64,000 nt of DNA from Symbiodinium natans (taxonomy: Eukaryota > Sar > Dinophyceae > Suessiales > Symbiodiniaceae). How positions within the stretch are numbered: the stretch's first letter is position 1; every line of letters starts with the position of its first letter. Both the position numbers and the translations under genes were made by a program. This document shows positions 1 to 11,402 of the stretch, piece by piece. The notes below the pieces were generated by a model. It made no database searches, was not told the DNA's origin, and saw only the letters and a program-made list of their open reading frames with translations. The DNA is taken from assembly GCA_905221605.1 (NCBI GenBank), contig CAJNDS010001313.1, positions 310,728-374,727 of the forward strand. Direction: 5' to 3'.

Positions 1-102
1 TACTTACTACTTACTACTTACTACTTACTACTTACTACTTACTACTTACTACTTACTACTTACTACTTACTACTTACTACTTACTACTTACTACTTACTA
101 CT

Positions 103-147
<45 letters not shown>

Positions 148-267
148 GACGACTACGACTACGACTACGACTACGACTACGACTACGACTACGACTACGA
201 CTACGACTACTACTATTACTATTACTATTACTACTACTACTATTATTACTATTACTTTTATTAGTAT

Positions 268-322
<55 letters not shown>

Positions 323-472
323 GCTACTGCTACTGCTACTGCTACTGCTACTGCTACTGCTATTATTACTACTACTAGTATTATTAGTATAATACTACTA
401 CTATAACAATTACTACCACTACTTCTACTGCTACTACTACTTCTACTACTACTAGTACTACTAGTACTACTT

Positions 473-523
<51 letters not shown>

Positions 524-838
524 TTCCTACTACTACTATTACTACGACTACTACTACTATTGCTACTATTACTTCTACTACTACTACTATTATTAGTATT
601 ACTACTGTTACCACTATTACTACTACTATTATTACTACTATTATAATTACTACTATCGCGATTATTACTATTATTCTTACTACTAGTACTATTAGTAGTA
701 CTACTATTACTACTATTACTATTTTTGTTACTAATACTACTATTACTACGACGCGACTTCTACTATTACTTTTACTACTACAACTACAACAAACAACAAC
801 AACAACAACAACTACTACTACTACCACTATTGCTACTG

Positions 839-880
<42 letters not shown>

Positions 881-889
881 TTACTACTC

Positions 890-925
<36 letters not shown>

Positions 926-960
926 ATACTACTAATATTGTTACTATTACTACTATTATT
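1..960. repeat. TAC/CTA microsatellite block
   Basis: Nearly 1 kb of simple sequence. It starts as a 7-bp ACTACTT unit (1-110), passes into pure CTA triplets, then CGACTA (about 145-208), CTGCTA (about 320-360) and degenerate CTA/TTA triplets to about 960. Long poly-Val and poly-Leu reading frames through it are a consequence of the triplet period and not genes. The window begins inside the array, so its full length is unknown. Confidence 0.97.
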
Positions 961-999
961 TTCGCCGAGTGTCCGGTATGCATTTTGGGTTTTGTCAGT

Positions 1000-2621
1000 C
1001 TAGTTCCTTCACTGTCACTTCGTAACTGCTCATACGGTAGAGAAAGCGATAGAAGGCGCGTTGCTTAAGTCCTTCTTTTTCAAATCCTGCAGCTGCCAAT
1101 TTATGGTTGGTGGACATGTTTCTGCCAACAAGGTTTGCGCTCACAAGCCAAACAACGACGCGTCTTCCCGCGCTGCTGAATTCACTTTAGGTGCATTGCC
1201 GTCTGTCGTCATTGCAAATCACTGGCACCACAGACAAGTCTATCTTCAACATGCTCAATGTTCGGAAGACGAGGAGGTCGAAAGGTCACGCTGCCCACAT
1301 GCTTCCCAAGATCAAACCGAATTGGCAACACAAGCCTCACGCTGGGCGATTGTACCAACTTCACGGTTCCATCGCTCAACTGCAATGTAGTCCAATGACT
1401 TGTGTTGTTCAACACGGGGGCCCAAGTAGCAACCACACACGTACCGACCAACAATGTCTTCAGAGTTCGCCGGAGGTCCTGGCGTAAGTACGGTGGCTCC
1501 AAACACATACGTCTGATGGGTCTTGTAGGTGTTCCGACGCAAGCACTGCAAAGGTGTCAACTTTGAACCTGAGGTTTAACGCAAGACCGCATGAACAGAT
1601 TTTTTCAAGGTTTCCACCGCTCTCTCTGCAACTGACGCATGACGACCTGCTGCAAACTGTTCAATCTGACCTGACGCAGACTTACTTGTTCTGATTTGGC
1701 ACTGCTGCGTTCGCTTGCAGGGCCTCAGCCTTGGTGTGGGCCTGGTCCTGTGGGCGATGCTTCCAGCAGCGGCTGGGCTGAGCAGTGGTGCAAGTCAGAC
1801 AAATCAGAACCAGATGACTGTCAAACTTGTGTTTGTTGAGTCTGACTGCATGAGTTGGTTTGCAACACACCCCTGCAATCCTGCAAAAAAGGACTGCACA
1901 CAGAGCTGCCCAGTCTCTTGGGCAATTCTGCTGCTGTTCGCATATGCCCGTGAGCCCAAGGCTCAATAATTGCCATCTCCAGCCCAATGCTGCTTGTTCC
2001 ACTCTAGTGCCCTTCAGAGTGGTTAACTCATTTAGGCCAAGTGCTAGAACAGTATTCCTACGGTTTGTTGTAAGGACATGACCCATGAGCCTAACTAGGG
2101 TCATGTACTACTATAGTCTACAGACCGGTAAAGCGTTGTGCGCTGTTCTGTATGCTACAGTGCTACGAAGGTGCCTTTGTCCAAGCTGGCGTTTGTGTGC
2201 AAAGTTGACAAGCAATCAGTTGAAAGATCAAAAGAAGTGGCTTTCAATAAATGTGGGGCCCGCAAAAGCCGGGACTCCCTTATGTCAACAAACATATTCG
2301 CTTTCAGCAATACTCGCTGCAACCAAAAGAGTGCTTCAAAAGTTTAAGAAGTGACACAACCATTGGGTGGAAAGGCTAGCATGCAGGATGTGGAAAGCGC
2401 GAACAAGCCGCCAGGACTCTTTGCTTGGAGTGTGTGTTGCTTCGTCATCGGTTGTATATAGCTGGGCTCTGACGCAGGGTAGTTGTCTGAAACTTCCAGT
2501 TCCCAATTACAAGCCCTCGGCTCTGTCATTAATGCCCTGCTGTGCGCTGCATTGCTGGTAGCAGGCCATGCGATCAGGGACACAGTTCACCAAACCTGGG
2601 AGCGCGATTCAATCAACGCAG
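1000..2621. other. Spacer, no certain gene
   Basis: No exon on the + strand can be supported here. On the - strand two overlapping open frames at 1209-1560 give a weak retroelement-like impression (motifs such as LSDGTVKLVQSPSVRLVLP, and FGATVLTP followed by CYLGP), which would fit a decayed Ty1/copia-like polyprotein broken by a frameshift. This is an impression only. The rest is unremarkable mixed sequence. Confidence 0.4.
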
Positions 2622-2986
2622 TCTGGGAGTTGACGGACAACCTGCCATATTCAAAATGCAAAACGGAATTGCATGGCCTGATGGAGGACCATTTCCACAA
2701 CGAAGTGAAACGGATCTTCTTCCGGAGGGGAGGTTTGAAAGGTATTGGTGTTGGTACAAATGCCAGAGAAATCCCGCGCAAGATGAAGGAGGGCCCATAA
2801 GGGAAGTTTTTGGACATGGGGATTACATATATGGGCGTATATACGTAGGGAGTACGGAAGATTGAAGACGTTCCGTACATCTTCCCTAGCACGCTTTCTC
2901 TAAAGCCTACGAAACCGATACGCAGAACTACCTCTACAACTCTGTGTTCTACAAGTACGAGCTGGAAGAGCTGGTCCACTATGCAG
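2622..2986 (+). CDS. Unrecognised Tyr/Trp-rich protein, two exons
   Basis: Exon 1 (about 2622-2844) follows an AG acceptor and reads in one frame through LGVDGQPAIFKMQNG, IAWPDGGPFPQRSETDLLPE and GRFERYWCWYKCQ to REVFGHGDYIYGRIY; a GT donor (gtaggg) follows. Exon 2 (about 2906-2986) reads YETDTQNYLYNSVFYKYELE then ELVHYAG and ends at a GC donor (cag|gcgcat). Both segments have a coding-like composition, rich in aromatic and charged residues, and no stop, unlike the other frames. I do not recognise the family. Start, end and further exons were not found; the 3' side (3000-3250) may hold more. Confidence 0.5.
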
Positions 2987-4285
2987 GCGCATCTAAAGTC
3001 TGGACTCTGAACTCGTCTTGGTTGACCTACGTGGTACCTGCTGCAAGCTTTGAAGGAAACTTCAGAAGGTGGTTCAGAAGAAGCTTACGGAATAAAATCG
3101 TGCAAACATGTTGAGAACGAACCCGTGGTCGGCGTGAACTGTGCGGAAGAATCAGGCTGCAAACTTTGACCAGGCCTTCGCAAACAAGGTGAAAAGTTGC
3201 GCGGCGCAGCGTGGATCTTGCAAACCGAGTTGGCCATGCAGCTGGTTTTGCTGATGAGTAAAAAAACCGTCTCAGACCGACTTGCTTGTCAGGCACATGC
3301 CACCTCGATCGTAACTGACTGTCTGCAAGTAAGTACGAGGGTTGAAGAACGCTTTGGGCGGGAAGGACTGACGCAGACCCAGTCAAGGACTAGATGACCA
3401 AAGTGTAGAGAAGAATAGGATGCCCAAGCCAATGGAATAGACAAACTAAAAGTGCAGTAATGGAACAATGGCAGAGGCATATTTGAACAGCAAATTAAAG
3501 AATACAAGTCTTTACAACATGTTGCTAGCAGGTCGCCCTATGACGAAGAACCCTAGAGCGGGCAGTGGCTTGTGAATCGCAGAGATCGATGAGTACGAAC
3601 AAGGGGGTTAGCTTCTAGCGCATGATTTAAGCTTCGCTTAGGGGTTTCACTGTTCACCGTGAATGCTCAATCTCATGTGCCATAAGCTGTCGTCTCTGTT
3701 GCAGTGGTCGAGTTCCACAATTCTGCCTTTGCTGACCTTTTGAAGCTTCATGAGATCTAAGAAGACGGTGAGGGCGGGGAGTTGGACAGGATGAGACCAA
3801 TGAAAGAGGGAAAGGATTCCCGAGAATTAGGGGATCGGTGGGGTGTAGAGCGGGGCCCCGGTTTCTTTCCGGAGAACCCTTCGCGGTGCTTTCGGGAAAA
3901 ACTAAACAGCTAATTTGCAATGCTTGAAAGTTCGTCAGCGCACACTTCATGAACGAATCAGGCATGTTATCATTCATGTTTATCAGATTATCATGTATGT
4001 CATGATATCATAAACATTATCATGTTATCATAAACATCATTGATTTTGGACATTTTGTGCATGCTTGTTCCAAATTGCACGAAAATCATGTGTGCAGTGA
4101 GCACCTTGCTTGCGTGGTATGTTTTCGAGCTTTTGGTTGAGTATATTTATGTTTTCGGTAGGCTGCAAGGATCGTAATTGAAGGTTGAAGAAAACAAGCG
4201 GCTTTCGACAATTGAGGGATTCTGCATTGTGGGTGCCCCGCGGCCACCACTAATTGTCATCGCTTTTCTGGAAGAGCTAATCGAC
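2987..4285. other. Spacer or intronic region
   Basis: No exon supported. At 3960-4045 there is an AT-rich patch with several copies of TATCAT/ATGATA, including the palindromic stretch atgtcatgatatcat. It may be structural only. The rest shows no feature I can name. Confidence 0.5.
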
Positions 4286-4289
4286 ATTG

Positions 4290-4352
4290 CGCCACTTGCC
4301 CCACTTGCCCCACTTGCCTCACTTGCCCCACTTGGTTTTGCCCCACTTGCCT
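4290..4352. repeat. CCCCACTTG minisatellite, left arm
   Basis: About six copies of a 9-10 bp unit (CCCCACTTG, with CTCACTTG variants). The complementary unit is repeated about 370 bp downstream (4720-4815), so the two blocks form an inverted pair. Confidence 0.9.
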
Positions 4353-4719
4353 ACCCCCTTGCCCCTGCAGATCACCCCCACCCCCCTTTCCTCCAAGTGG
4401 TGCACGTGAAACGCGCGAGGCACGTGAGGCAAGTGCAAGTTTGCCTCGAACCGGGCTGTCTTTGAGGCTTGTCGCTGGAGCCAGAGCCGCACCCTGATTT
4501 GTTGATCCTGCTTTCTTTTTGCTGCCCCCACGCCCCGCCTCCTCTTCCTTCTCCCAAGACTTATGGGTTTGGGCGAGCACTGCCAGTTTGCCGGACCAGA
4601 AGCCCCGAGACAGACTTGTGGTTGCCCCGCTTGCACCACTTGCCCGCTAGCCCTGCTGGCCACCTTCGCACATTTCCCACAAGCTCCAGGGTGCGGGCTG
4701 GCGGGGGCGGGGCAGATCT

Positions 4720-4815
4720 AGTGGGGCAAGTGGGGCAAGTGGCCGCTTGTAACGGTTCACACAGGGGCAAGTGGGGCAATATCGTTTTCAGCAAGTGGGG
4801 CAAGCGGGGCAGGTG
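4720..4815. repeat. CAAGTGGGG minisatellite, right arm
   Basis: Seven or so copies of GGGGCAAGT, in two clusters (4720-4742 and 4764-4811), the reverse complement of the unit at 4290-4352. The intervening sequence also holds scattered single copies such as gcaccacttgcccg near 4633. Confidence 0.9.
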
Positions 4816-5245
4816 GCAGAAAACAGCTAGCAGTGCAGGTTAGAACGCCCGCTGGGATATTGAGTACATGATCCGTCCCCGATATGCACATACACTTATT
4901 CGGTTGGTGTGCGGACAAGAGTTTTTGCGATCTGAAATTCACTTTGGAGTTTCGCTAGGCTAATACAGGCGGGATGGCATTGAGGTCTTGCTGGTGATGC
5001 CGAGGCATTGCTACATGTCTGCTGTGTTAGAACGAGCTATATATCTCATTGGCATGGATGTTCCAGCTTGTGCAATAGAATCCATGATGTATAGCTATGT
5101 GCCACAACAACATTCATGACACCTCAACACCAGAGCTTCCCAGGACATGTACAAGTACATTCAGTGGTCATTGTCGTTCAGAGCCCACGAGTCTGCAACA
5201 CTCGCGCTGCGCATGACAAGTTGACCTTGTTGCTTTGATGAAAGC

Positions 5246-6120
5246 ATGGCCGCTGCCAAGAAAAACAGCGAGAAGGCCAGCGGGCCGAACGCCACTCGTT
5301 GCACTACTTGTAGTGCGTCTGCTGAATGCCGCGCTTGCCAGAATCTGTTGGACCGCATTCGCGCCTTCCAGCGGAGTGACAAAACCAACAAAAGATGCGC
5401 TGACTGCACAGAGGTCATGCCTGCTCGTTTGCCATGTGCATGTTTGATGTTTGTGTTCTCGCGAATTGCAAACAATCGGGGACGACCCAAACTGGGCACA
5501 ACGAGGACTTGGACTATGCAATCATACAGAAAGTTGGGAAATCACAACAGGTCAGGTGTTATTCTAGCATCGGTCCGTTGCAGCCTTGCGCCGTTGCAAG
5601 GTCGGGCCAACTTACGTATGTCTTTCCTTCGGCACCTTCGTTTGCACCACTTGTGGCGGGCTTCATCGCGAGTTTAGCCACAAGGTGAAGGCATCGAGCA
5701 TGGCATGAATGTCGATCGTTTATGTCTTTATGTCAGTGTCAGAACGTCCCCATGTCATCCCATGTCAAAACACCTATGCACGTTTGTCAGGGCATCTCCG
5801 TGTCCAAATGGACGTTGGAAGAAGTGGAGGACATTGAACGTTGGGCCCCGGAATTCTGTTTTATGAAGCTGCGCGGTTGACTGCGCGAAAAGTTGTTGCT
5901 GGCATTTGTTGAGGTGGAGGAAATGCCAAAGCTGCGGATAAGTTCCTCGCTTGCTGGGACCCACGCGACTTCCCAGAGCCGGACAGCAGCGATCAAAGCA
6001 AGGCCAGTCTTGTGCAGATAGGCTGGATGTGCTCAATTCGTTGCCGTTCGCATGGCCAGTGCCGGGACTTCATCAAGATGAAGTACATAGAGAAGCGGTG
6101 GGCCGGAATCCAAGTTCATT
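5246..6120 (+). CDS. ArfGAP domain protein (AGFG/AGD14-like), domain exons
   Basis: GTPase-activating protein for Arf-type small GTPases, acting in vesicle traffic. Five exons join in frame. Exon 1 5246-5413 has the ATG, a basic start MAAAKKNSEK, and RCADC. Exon 2 5601-5690 reads VGPTYVCLSFGTFV then CTTCGGLHREFSHKVK. Exon 3 is 5791-5839 (GISVSKWTLEEVEDIE), exon 4 5914-6002 (GGNAKAADKFLACWDPRDF), exon 5 6060-6120 (CRDFIKMKYIEKRW). The joined zinc finger is exactly CX2CX16CX2C, and the HR after the last Cys supplies the catalytic arginine position. CTTCGGLHREF resembles plant AGD14 and animal AGFG more than classical ArfGAP1. Introns use GT donors except exon 2 (aag|gcatcg, GC). The first exon also carries extra CX2C pairs (CTTC, CRAC), which is unusual. 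Confidence 0.88.
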
Positions 6121-6172
6121 GGTAGCATCTTGCTCTGTCCGACTCTGTCCCAGTCACCCTGTCCAGTCCCAG

Positions 6173-7118
6173 GTCTCCAGAAACGGAGATCGTTCTGACA
6201 GAGATCGCTTCGAGCCAGCTCGGGACCGGGACAGTGCTCGAAGAACGGACGCAGGACTGGTGCAAAACATGTATCTGCATCATTCTGCATCATGATCAAC
6301 ATGTTTAGCAGCATGTTTTGCATCGCCCATGCACTTACATGCATCTCGAGGGTGCGTGAGTCGAGATAGCACTTGGCAGGTCGCAGAGATGACGACTTCC
6401 CCCACGATCGTAGTGCAAGGGACAGGGAGGCAGATGGCAGAGACAGAGGAGACAGAGGTGGGGGTGGCGAGCACCTTCATTCAGAATCACGAGCTGATCG
6501 CGAACGCAATCGCGAACATGGTCGAAGATCCCAGGACAACTACGATTCACGAGACACGGACTATGATCCTCGAGATCGAGGACATGGATCAGGTAGAGAT
6601 CGTGACCGAGATTGGGAACCAAACCATAAGGATTTTGACAGGGACCGGCAGAGGAACAAGGAGTTCGACCGTCATGATGGTTACAAGGATCGCGACAGAG
6701 ATCGTGATTGGGATCGAGAAAGGGACCGAGATAGGGACGCAGGCAGAGACCGTGACAGAGATCGTGAGAGGGAACGTGACAGGGAACGTGACAGGGACCG
6801 TGACAGGGACCGTGATAGGTACAAAGAGGATGGCCGGTACAAGGACTGGAGCGACGATCGTGCTAATGTACGGGATGACCGGAATTTCGACCGCCGGGAC
6901 CGCTACGACCGGGACGACCGGCGCGATCGACACGATCGACACGATGATCGCCATGATGACCGGTACGATGATCGCCGCGATCGTGACCGACGGTCAGATA
7001 GGTCAGACGACAGAGATATGAGAGATGGAGACAGGGGGGACCGCAGAGGAAGTCGTGATCGGCATGACGATAGCACTGATGACCGTCGTCAAAATTCTGG
7101 GCGCGAACCCCCTCGGAG
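6173..7118 (+). CDS. Arg/Asp-repeat region of the ArfGAP gene
   Basis: Two exons of extreme Arg/Asp dipeptide composition. The first (about 6173-6259) reads VSRNGDRSDRDRFEPARDRD. The second (about 6380-7118) runs some 245 codons without a stop, with runs such as RDRDRDRERERDRERDRDRD and later YDRDDRRDRHDRHDDRHDD. This mixed-charge RD/RE pattern is typical of splicing-related proteins (U1-70K, RED-like), where it drives condensation. It lies in the same orientation 50 bp after the ArfGAP exons, with an AG|G acceptor, so I infer it is the linker/C-terminal part of the same protein. A separate gene is possible but no start is visible. Confidence 0.8.
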
Positions 7119-7243
7119 GCTGTGGACTGCTCTCAAGTGTGCTTTCGTGTAGCCACGGCAAGTAGAATTTTGTCGAGATTTCTTAAGGGTTGAGTCGGTT
7201 GAGTCGCCAGAATCGCAACATGGACTGCGCTTTCTTTTCTGCA

Positions 7244-7686
7244 GGACCGAGAACGATTTCTTTCCAGATGGACTGCAGGCACCCTCCAGCGCTCAACACG
7301 GCGGAGCGGGCAAGTGGGATGCCATTCAAGTGTGCAACCAGTGCAAACAGTAGTCGACGGCAAAGGGTTGTGTTTGTCTCATGGTTCAGAAGTATTGCTG
7401 ATGGAACTTCAGATGTGCGAGCAGGACCGGCAGAACAAGCAGGCGCAGACTGGAGCGATTTTTCAGGCACGTGGTTTGATGGTTGCACTTGGTGACAAAT
7501 GTATTGGATGAGCGTGATGTTAGTATATGTGACGGTGCGTGAGGTGCAGGAAATGGCAGTGGTGCGAATGGTGCACAAGCTCCAGCAGCTGCACCAGCTC
7601 CACCAGCTTCTGGCGGCTTGTTCCGAAAGGGGTTCAGAAGCACTGGAGAGTGCCATGAACATTGTAACATCGATGGACACACTTGA
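7244..7686 (+). CDS. C-terminal exons of the ArfGAP gene (Gly/Ala/Pro-rich)
   Basis: Three candidate exons. 7244-about 7340 reads TENDFFPDGLQAPSSAQHGG then AGKWDAIQ before gtgtgc; if read on it would give a CNQC pair and a stop. 7411-7468 reads MCEQDRQNKQAQTGAIFQ, ending at a GC donor. From 7550 NGSGANGAQAPAAAPAPPAS is followed by GGLFRKGFRSTGECHEH and an in-frame TGA at 7684-7686. AGFG/AGD14 proteins have low-complexity C-terminal tails, so this fits. Whether the TGA is used or skipped by splicing is not decidable here, because similar Pro/Ala-rich exons follow. Confidence 0.5.
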
Positions 7687-8009
7687 TGAAAGGTGAAACG
7701 TGCTTGGAACGGCATTCTGCAGCCATGTTAAGCCACAGCAGCTGCTCCAAACACCTTGCAGCTAACAGCTTGGACAATGTAACCAAATGCTCGGTTGAAA
7801 TGAAACCGAGACAATGCTGGGATTGCAAAGCGCTCATTGATGTAGGCTTGCTGGACCTCGACCTGGACTTCACGCAGGCGACGACAAGTGCTGCTGCCTC
7901 AGCAAAGCATGCCTTAGGGTCTTAGAACCTTAGCTCATGTTCGCTCATGTCCATCTCTCATTGCGTGATTTTCTGCTTTGCGTGATATTCGTCGGGGTTG
8001 TTGACTTGC

Positions 8010-8257
8010 GAGGCTCCTCCAGCTCCACAGGCCCAAACCTCTTTTGCGAAGCCCGTTGTGCTGGCACATAGCTTTCGCATAGTTTCACGTGGTGTCCTGA
8101 CGGCTTTGTGTTGCTTTGATTGTCAGTGTAGGATGCCTGCAAGCAGCGTAAGTAAAACAAGTAAACATGCCATGGAACATGCCAAGGGACTTGCCGGGGA
8201 ATGTCGTTCTCAGGCTGCTGCTCCTTGTAGCCAACCGACGCCGGAAGTGCCTGCGCA
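8010..8257 (+). CDS. Small Pro/Ala/Gln-rich exons
   Basis: Two short exons bounded by AG|G: 8010-8055 (APPAPQAQTSFAK) and 8214-8257 (AAAPCSQPTPEVPAQ, with GG after the cag). Composition matches both the Ala/Pro tail ending at 7686 and the Met/Gln/Pro exons that start at about 8840, so they bridge the two regions. A possible CWDC-containing segment at 7795-7845 lies between them but has no clear splice sites. Confidence 0.4.
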
Positions 8258-8839
8258 GGGGGCTGAAATACCTGGTCATAGGGATCATCGTCTCAACTGC
8301 TTTCTTTTGACGCGGCGTTTTCGTCCAGATGTTTTGCTGGGGTTTTTTGAGAGGTTGCCATGACATTTTATGTTCAGAGAAGTCTTTCTCAGACAAGAAA
8401 GTGCAAACCTGCAGGGCAAGTGCCAAGGCACGTAGGCATTATGCAGGCATTCGGTGTACCTGGCTTTGTGTTTGCGCGATGGGGTGGCCACAATTCTCCT
8501 TGAAAGTCAGGGTGGCAAGCACCGCGCGCTATTCTGCTTTTGATGATCTTTGTGATCCTCCTGGCCCTGCCCCGGTCCAGGACAGCTGGCATTGTACCTT
8601 GAGACTGTGAGACTGAGTATGAGGCAGTATGAATACATGTTGCAGGGTGGCCACGCCATGCCAGCGACGCGCCCCAAGTTACCTCTAGGCCCTGGCAGTG
8701 CCTTGTGTTGCCGCTCGTTTGAGTGCATAGTCGGTGCCAAGGCCCATGCCTTCGATGATGGGCTTGCAGTGGAGCCTGCGCAGCTTGATGAGTTGGCATT
8801 GGCAGGCGTGTTAGGGTTGTGCAACGCGGGTGCTTGTTC

Positions 8840-9655
8840 TCACAGCCAGGCCTGGTGCCACTGGCCCACCAATGCAAATGCCGCAGATGCCCATGCTGAC
8901 TCCACAGCAAATGCAGCAGATGAGCACTGAACAGCCGGATGTCCCAGGCGTTCGTGTGACGCAATCTGCGAGAAATAAAAGCCATAGCATCGAGTGGTCT
9001 GCCAACCTGTTCTTATGCTTAATGCTGATACACGACTCAGCTACGGTATGTAGGTCGAGGGTTGGGACCATGCAATGATTCGAAAGCTTATCTTGCAGCC
9101 AAGTGACTCTCGGCCCCACTGGGCTTTCGAGAACACTGTTGCGAGCAACAACGAGCAAAACTAGTCCACGCTCGCAACCAGCTAATTAAGCTCTTCTGTG
9201 GCGAATCATGTGTCATTTATGGGCTCCTGAAGGGGGATCCGGGATATGGTTTCCCACATCGTCATGTAGGCTTTGCTTCTGGCTGGTTTCTTGCTGGAGT
9301 CGGACAAGTCAAACAGTGGCATGATGCTGAAAAGTCAGAAGTCTCTTTAAACTCTTGGGGGTGACGGTCAGCCTTCGAGGTTAATGCAGTGGCAGATGAC
9401 GATGCAGAGTCAGATGCAGATGCCAGCGGCCAAGGGCTTTGTGTGCAAATTCTGGGTCCATGCTTGCAAGATCAGTGATGGCCTTCATGGGGTTCACTCG
9501 TTGCAGAAGCTCGCACAGCAATGCTGTGGGAACCGACAGCTGGAGATGGAGCACGTGAATGTCCTGAGAGGATGATGCAGATCATGCAGAGCAAGCAGAG
9601 CAATCCGGGCCATGCGGCTCATGCACCGATGCCCGGGCCTTGCCAAGCACGGGCC
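8840..9655 (+). CDS. Met/Gln/Pro-rich exons
   Basis: Three segments in which Met and Gln dominate. About 8842-8938 reads GATGPPMQMPQMPMLTPQQM followed by QQMSTEQPDVP. 9384-9430 reads MQWQMTMQSQMQMPA. About 9572-9650 reads MMQIMQSKQSNPGHAAHAPM. Low-complexity MQ/MP sequence of this kind is repeated further downstream (MQGMPGMQ exons at 11031, 12880 and beyond), so I assign them to one repetitive gene. No function is known to me. Confidence 0.5.
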
Positions 9656-9659
9656 TTGG

Positions 9660-11030
9660 AATGTCACTCTGTCAGTCCCGGCCTCGCAGTTCACAACATT
9701 TTTACGTAACTTTGGGTTGTTTGCCCTTTGCTGAGATCAGGCCGTCAATTATGGTCAATTGGTGTCACTGATTTTGACTTGCCAGGTTGCGGGCCCACCA
9801 GCTGCACAGTTCAATGTCGCCCACTGATCTTCTGCGCAGTGTGATTTGTGCGCTTTCCACTGCGCGGCAGCGGAAGATCGTGTGCCGAGGCTGCTAGCTG
9901 CGGCGGAGGACATTGTGCAACATTGATAGTAGGTGTTGAATGCTCAGTTGCTGCCATGAGTTATGTTAACAAGTTCGTGGAGAAGCACGTTCAGAAGTAC
10001 GTTAAGAAGTGTGCCGCAAGTAGCCCTAAGTATGCATTGATGGGCCGATCAGCTGACTCTAGCATTGGCGAGATCTGAGGGAGTCTGGGAGGACGGTCGG
10101 TTCAGGCAGGCTTACAATGTTACAACCGCCTTTAACCAAGTGTAACCCCCTTGAGGTGCCTCAACCCCCCCTCCACCCCAAAAGTGATGTTGAAAACGTG
10201 GTGCTAGGCGACATTGAAAGTATGGTGCTGAAGCCCTTGAGGGCCCGAGACCAAGGGAACGCAATCTCGTCTTGGTGCAGGAGGCCATGCCAATCCAGTT
10301 CCCGCACAGGTCGGATGCAAGCACATGCAAGCACATGCAAGCCCTAGCACGAATTTCCTCCTTGCAGAAAGCATTCGGAACGTTGGAGTTCTTGTAAATG
10401 GACTCCCGACTTGTCACGAGGCCAATGCCTCTCCAGCTGCCGAATCTGGAAATCCCTTCGACCTTTTCTGAGCCGGAGCGAGATTTACGGTGGCCCATGA
10501 ACAGATGCACAGCGCATGTGCAGTGCGCTTTCCCTACTGTCTCACTTGCTGGCCCTAGACACGGCCTTTCATGGGGGTTCAAGTTCAAGCTCGTGAGAGC
10601 CAGTCTCGAAACGGACAATGACTTTGACACAGACTGGCCAGACATCAGCAACTTGAGCAAAACCAAACGCGTGCCGGATACAAGATGCACCTGGACTCAG
10701 CGAAAAGTCTTCAACCGTGATGTGTTGAGCGATTTTTTTTCACAAGTTGCTCGCAACTCTTTGGGCTCCACCAAGCTTCGTGTCACCTGATTCTGTTATG
10801 CGTGCTGTACTTAGTCATGAAATCGGTTCATCAATTTTGCAGGCTTGTCTCCCGGTGTGCTTCGACCTAGTTGCCAGCTAGTTCGTGGCTGTTTCACTGC
10901 TGCGCTCACATCTCTCGCTTGCCGCTGGGTTGCCATAGCTGCCATAGCTGTATCCTGCTACAGCACGCTGCAGCTAGGACCATGAAGGGAGCATCGGGCA
11001 TCATCTTGCAATCCAAAGTGTGCCGCACAG
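9660..11030. other. Intronic/intergenic stretch
   Basis: No exon I would defend. Frames on both strands are open for up to 190 codons (10112-10690), but none resembles a family and none is flanked by convincing junctions. Confidence 0.4.
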
Positions 11031-11061
11031 GTCAGAAATGCAGGGTATGCCGGGCATGCAG
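11031..11061 (+). CDS. MQGMPGMQ mini-exon (repeat type A)
   Basis: After cacag the sequence reads SEMQGMPGMQ and stops at a GC donor (cag|gccttc). The same exon type recurs at about 12880, 13131, 13381, 13676 and 14881, each followed by the same 'gccttNtg' intron start. It is the first clear copy of this exon family. Confidence 0.6.
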
Positions 11062-11290
11062 GCCTTCTGCTCGGGGTTTGGTCGTCGTTCTCTAGGACGC
11101 TCTCGAGTTTGTGGCCGGGACGTTTCTTTGTTTCTTGGTTCCTGCATGCCTGCATTGTTATGGAGGTGCGCTTGCTTTCCGAAACCATTATAGGGACGTT
11201 CAGCATCAGAAGTTGTGCTGCCATTGAGCAAAAGCCGTACTTAAAGGCGATCCTGCATCCCAAGTTGCCAAACCCTGTCAATCTCTTGCA

Positions 11291-11402
11291 GGCCAACTGC
11301 CCGGCTTGCGGCAACGTGTACGCGGACGACGCGGTTTTCTGCCGAAAGTGCGGCCGGAAGCGTGACGAGGTGCGGATGGTGCGGACGAATCTGTGGAGGT
11401 GT
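11291..11402 (+). CDS. Zinc-ribbon exon
   Basis: After a cag acceptor the frame reads ANCPACGNVYADDAVFCRKC then GRKRDEVRMV. The CPxC-X11-CRKCGRKR pattern is a two-knuckle zinc ribbon of the type often met in dinoflagellate proteins next to regulatory domains. The four cysteines would bind one zinc ion. The exon probably ends at GAG|GTGCGG (about 11371). It lies between type-A mini-exons, so I place it in the Met/Gln-rich gene; it could instead mark the N-terminus of a new gene that continues into the EF-hand exon. Confidence 0.7.

Noticed and set aside
384-1003. Poly-Val and poly-Leu frames
   Set aside because: Translation of the CTA/TAC microsatellite, not a protein.
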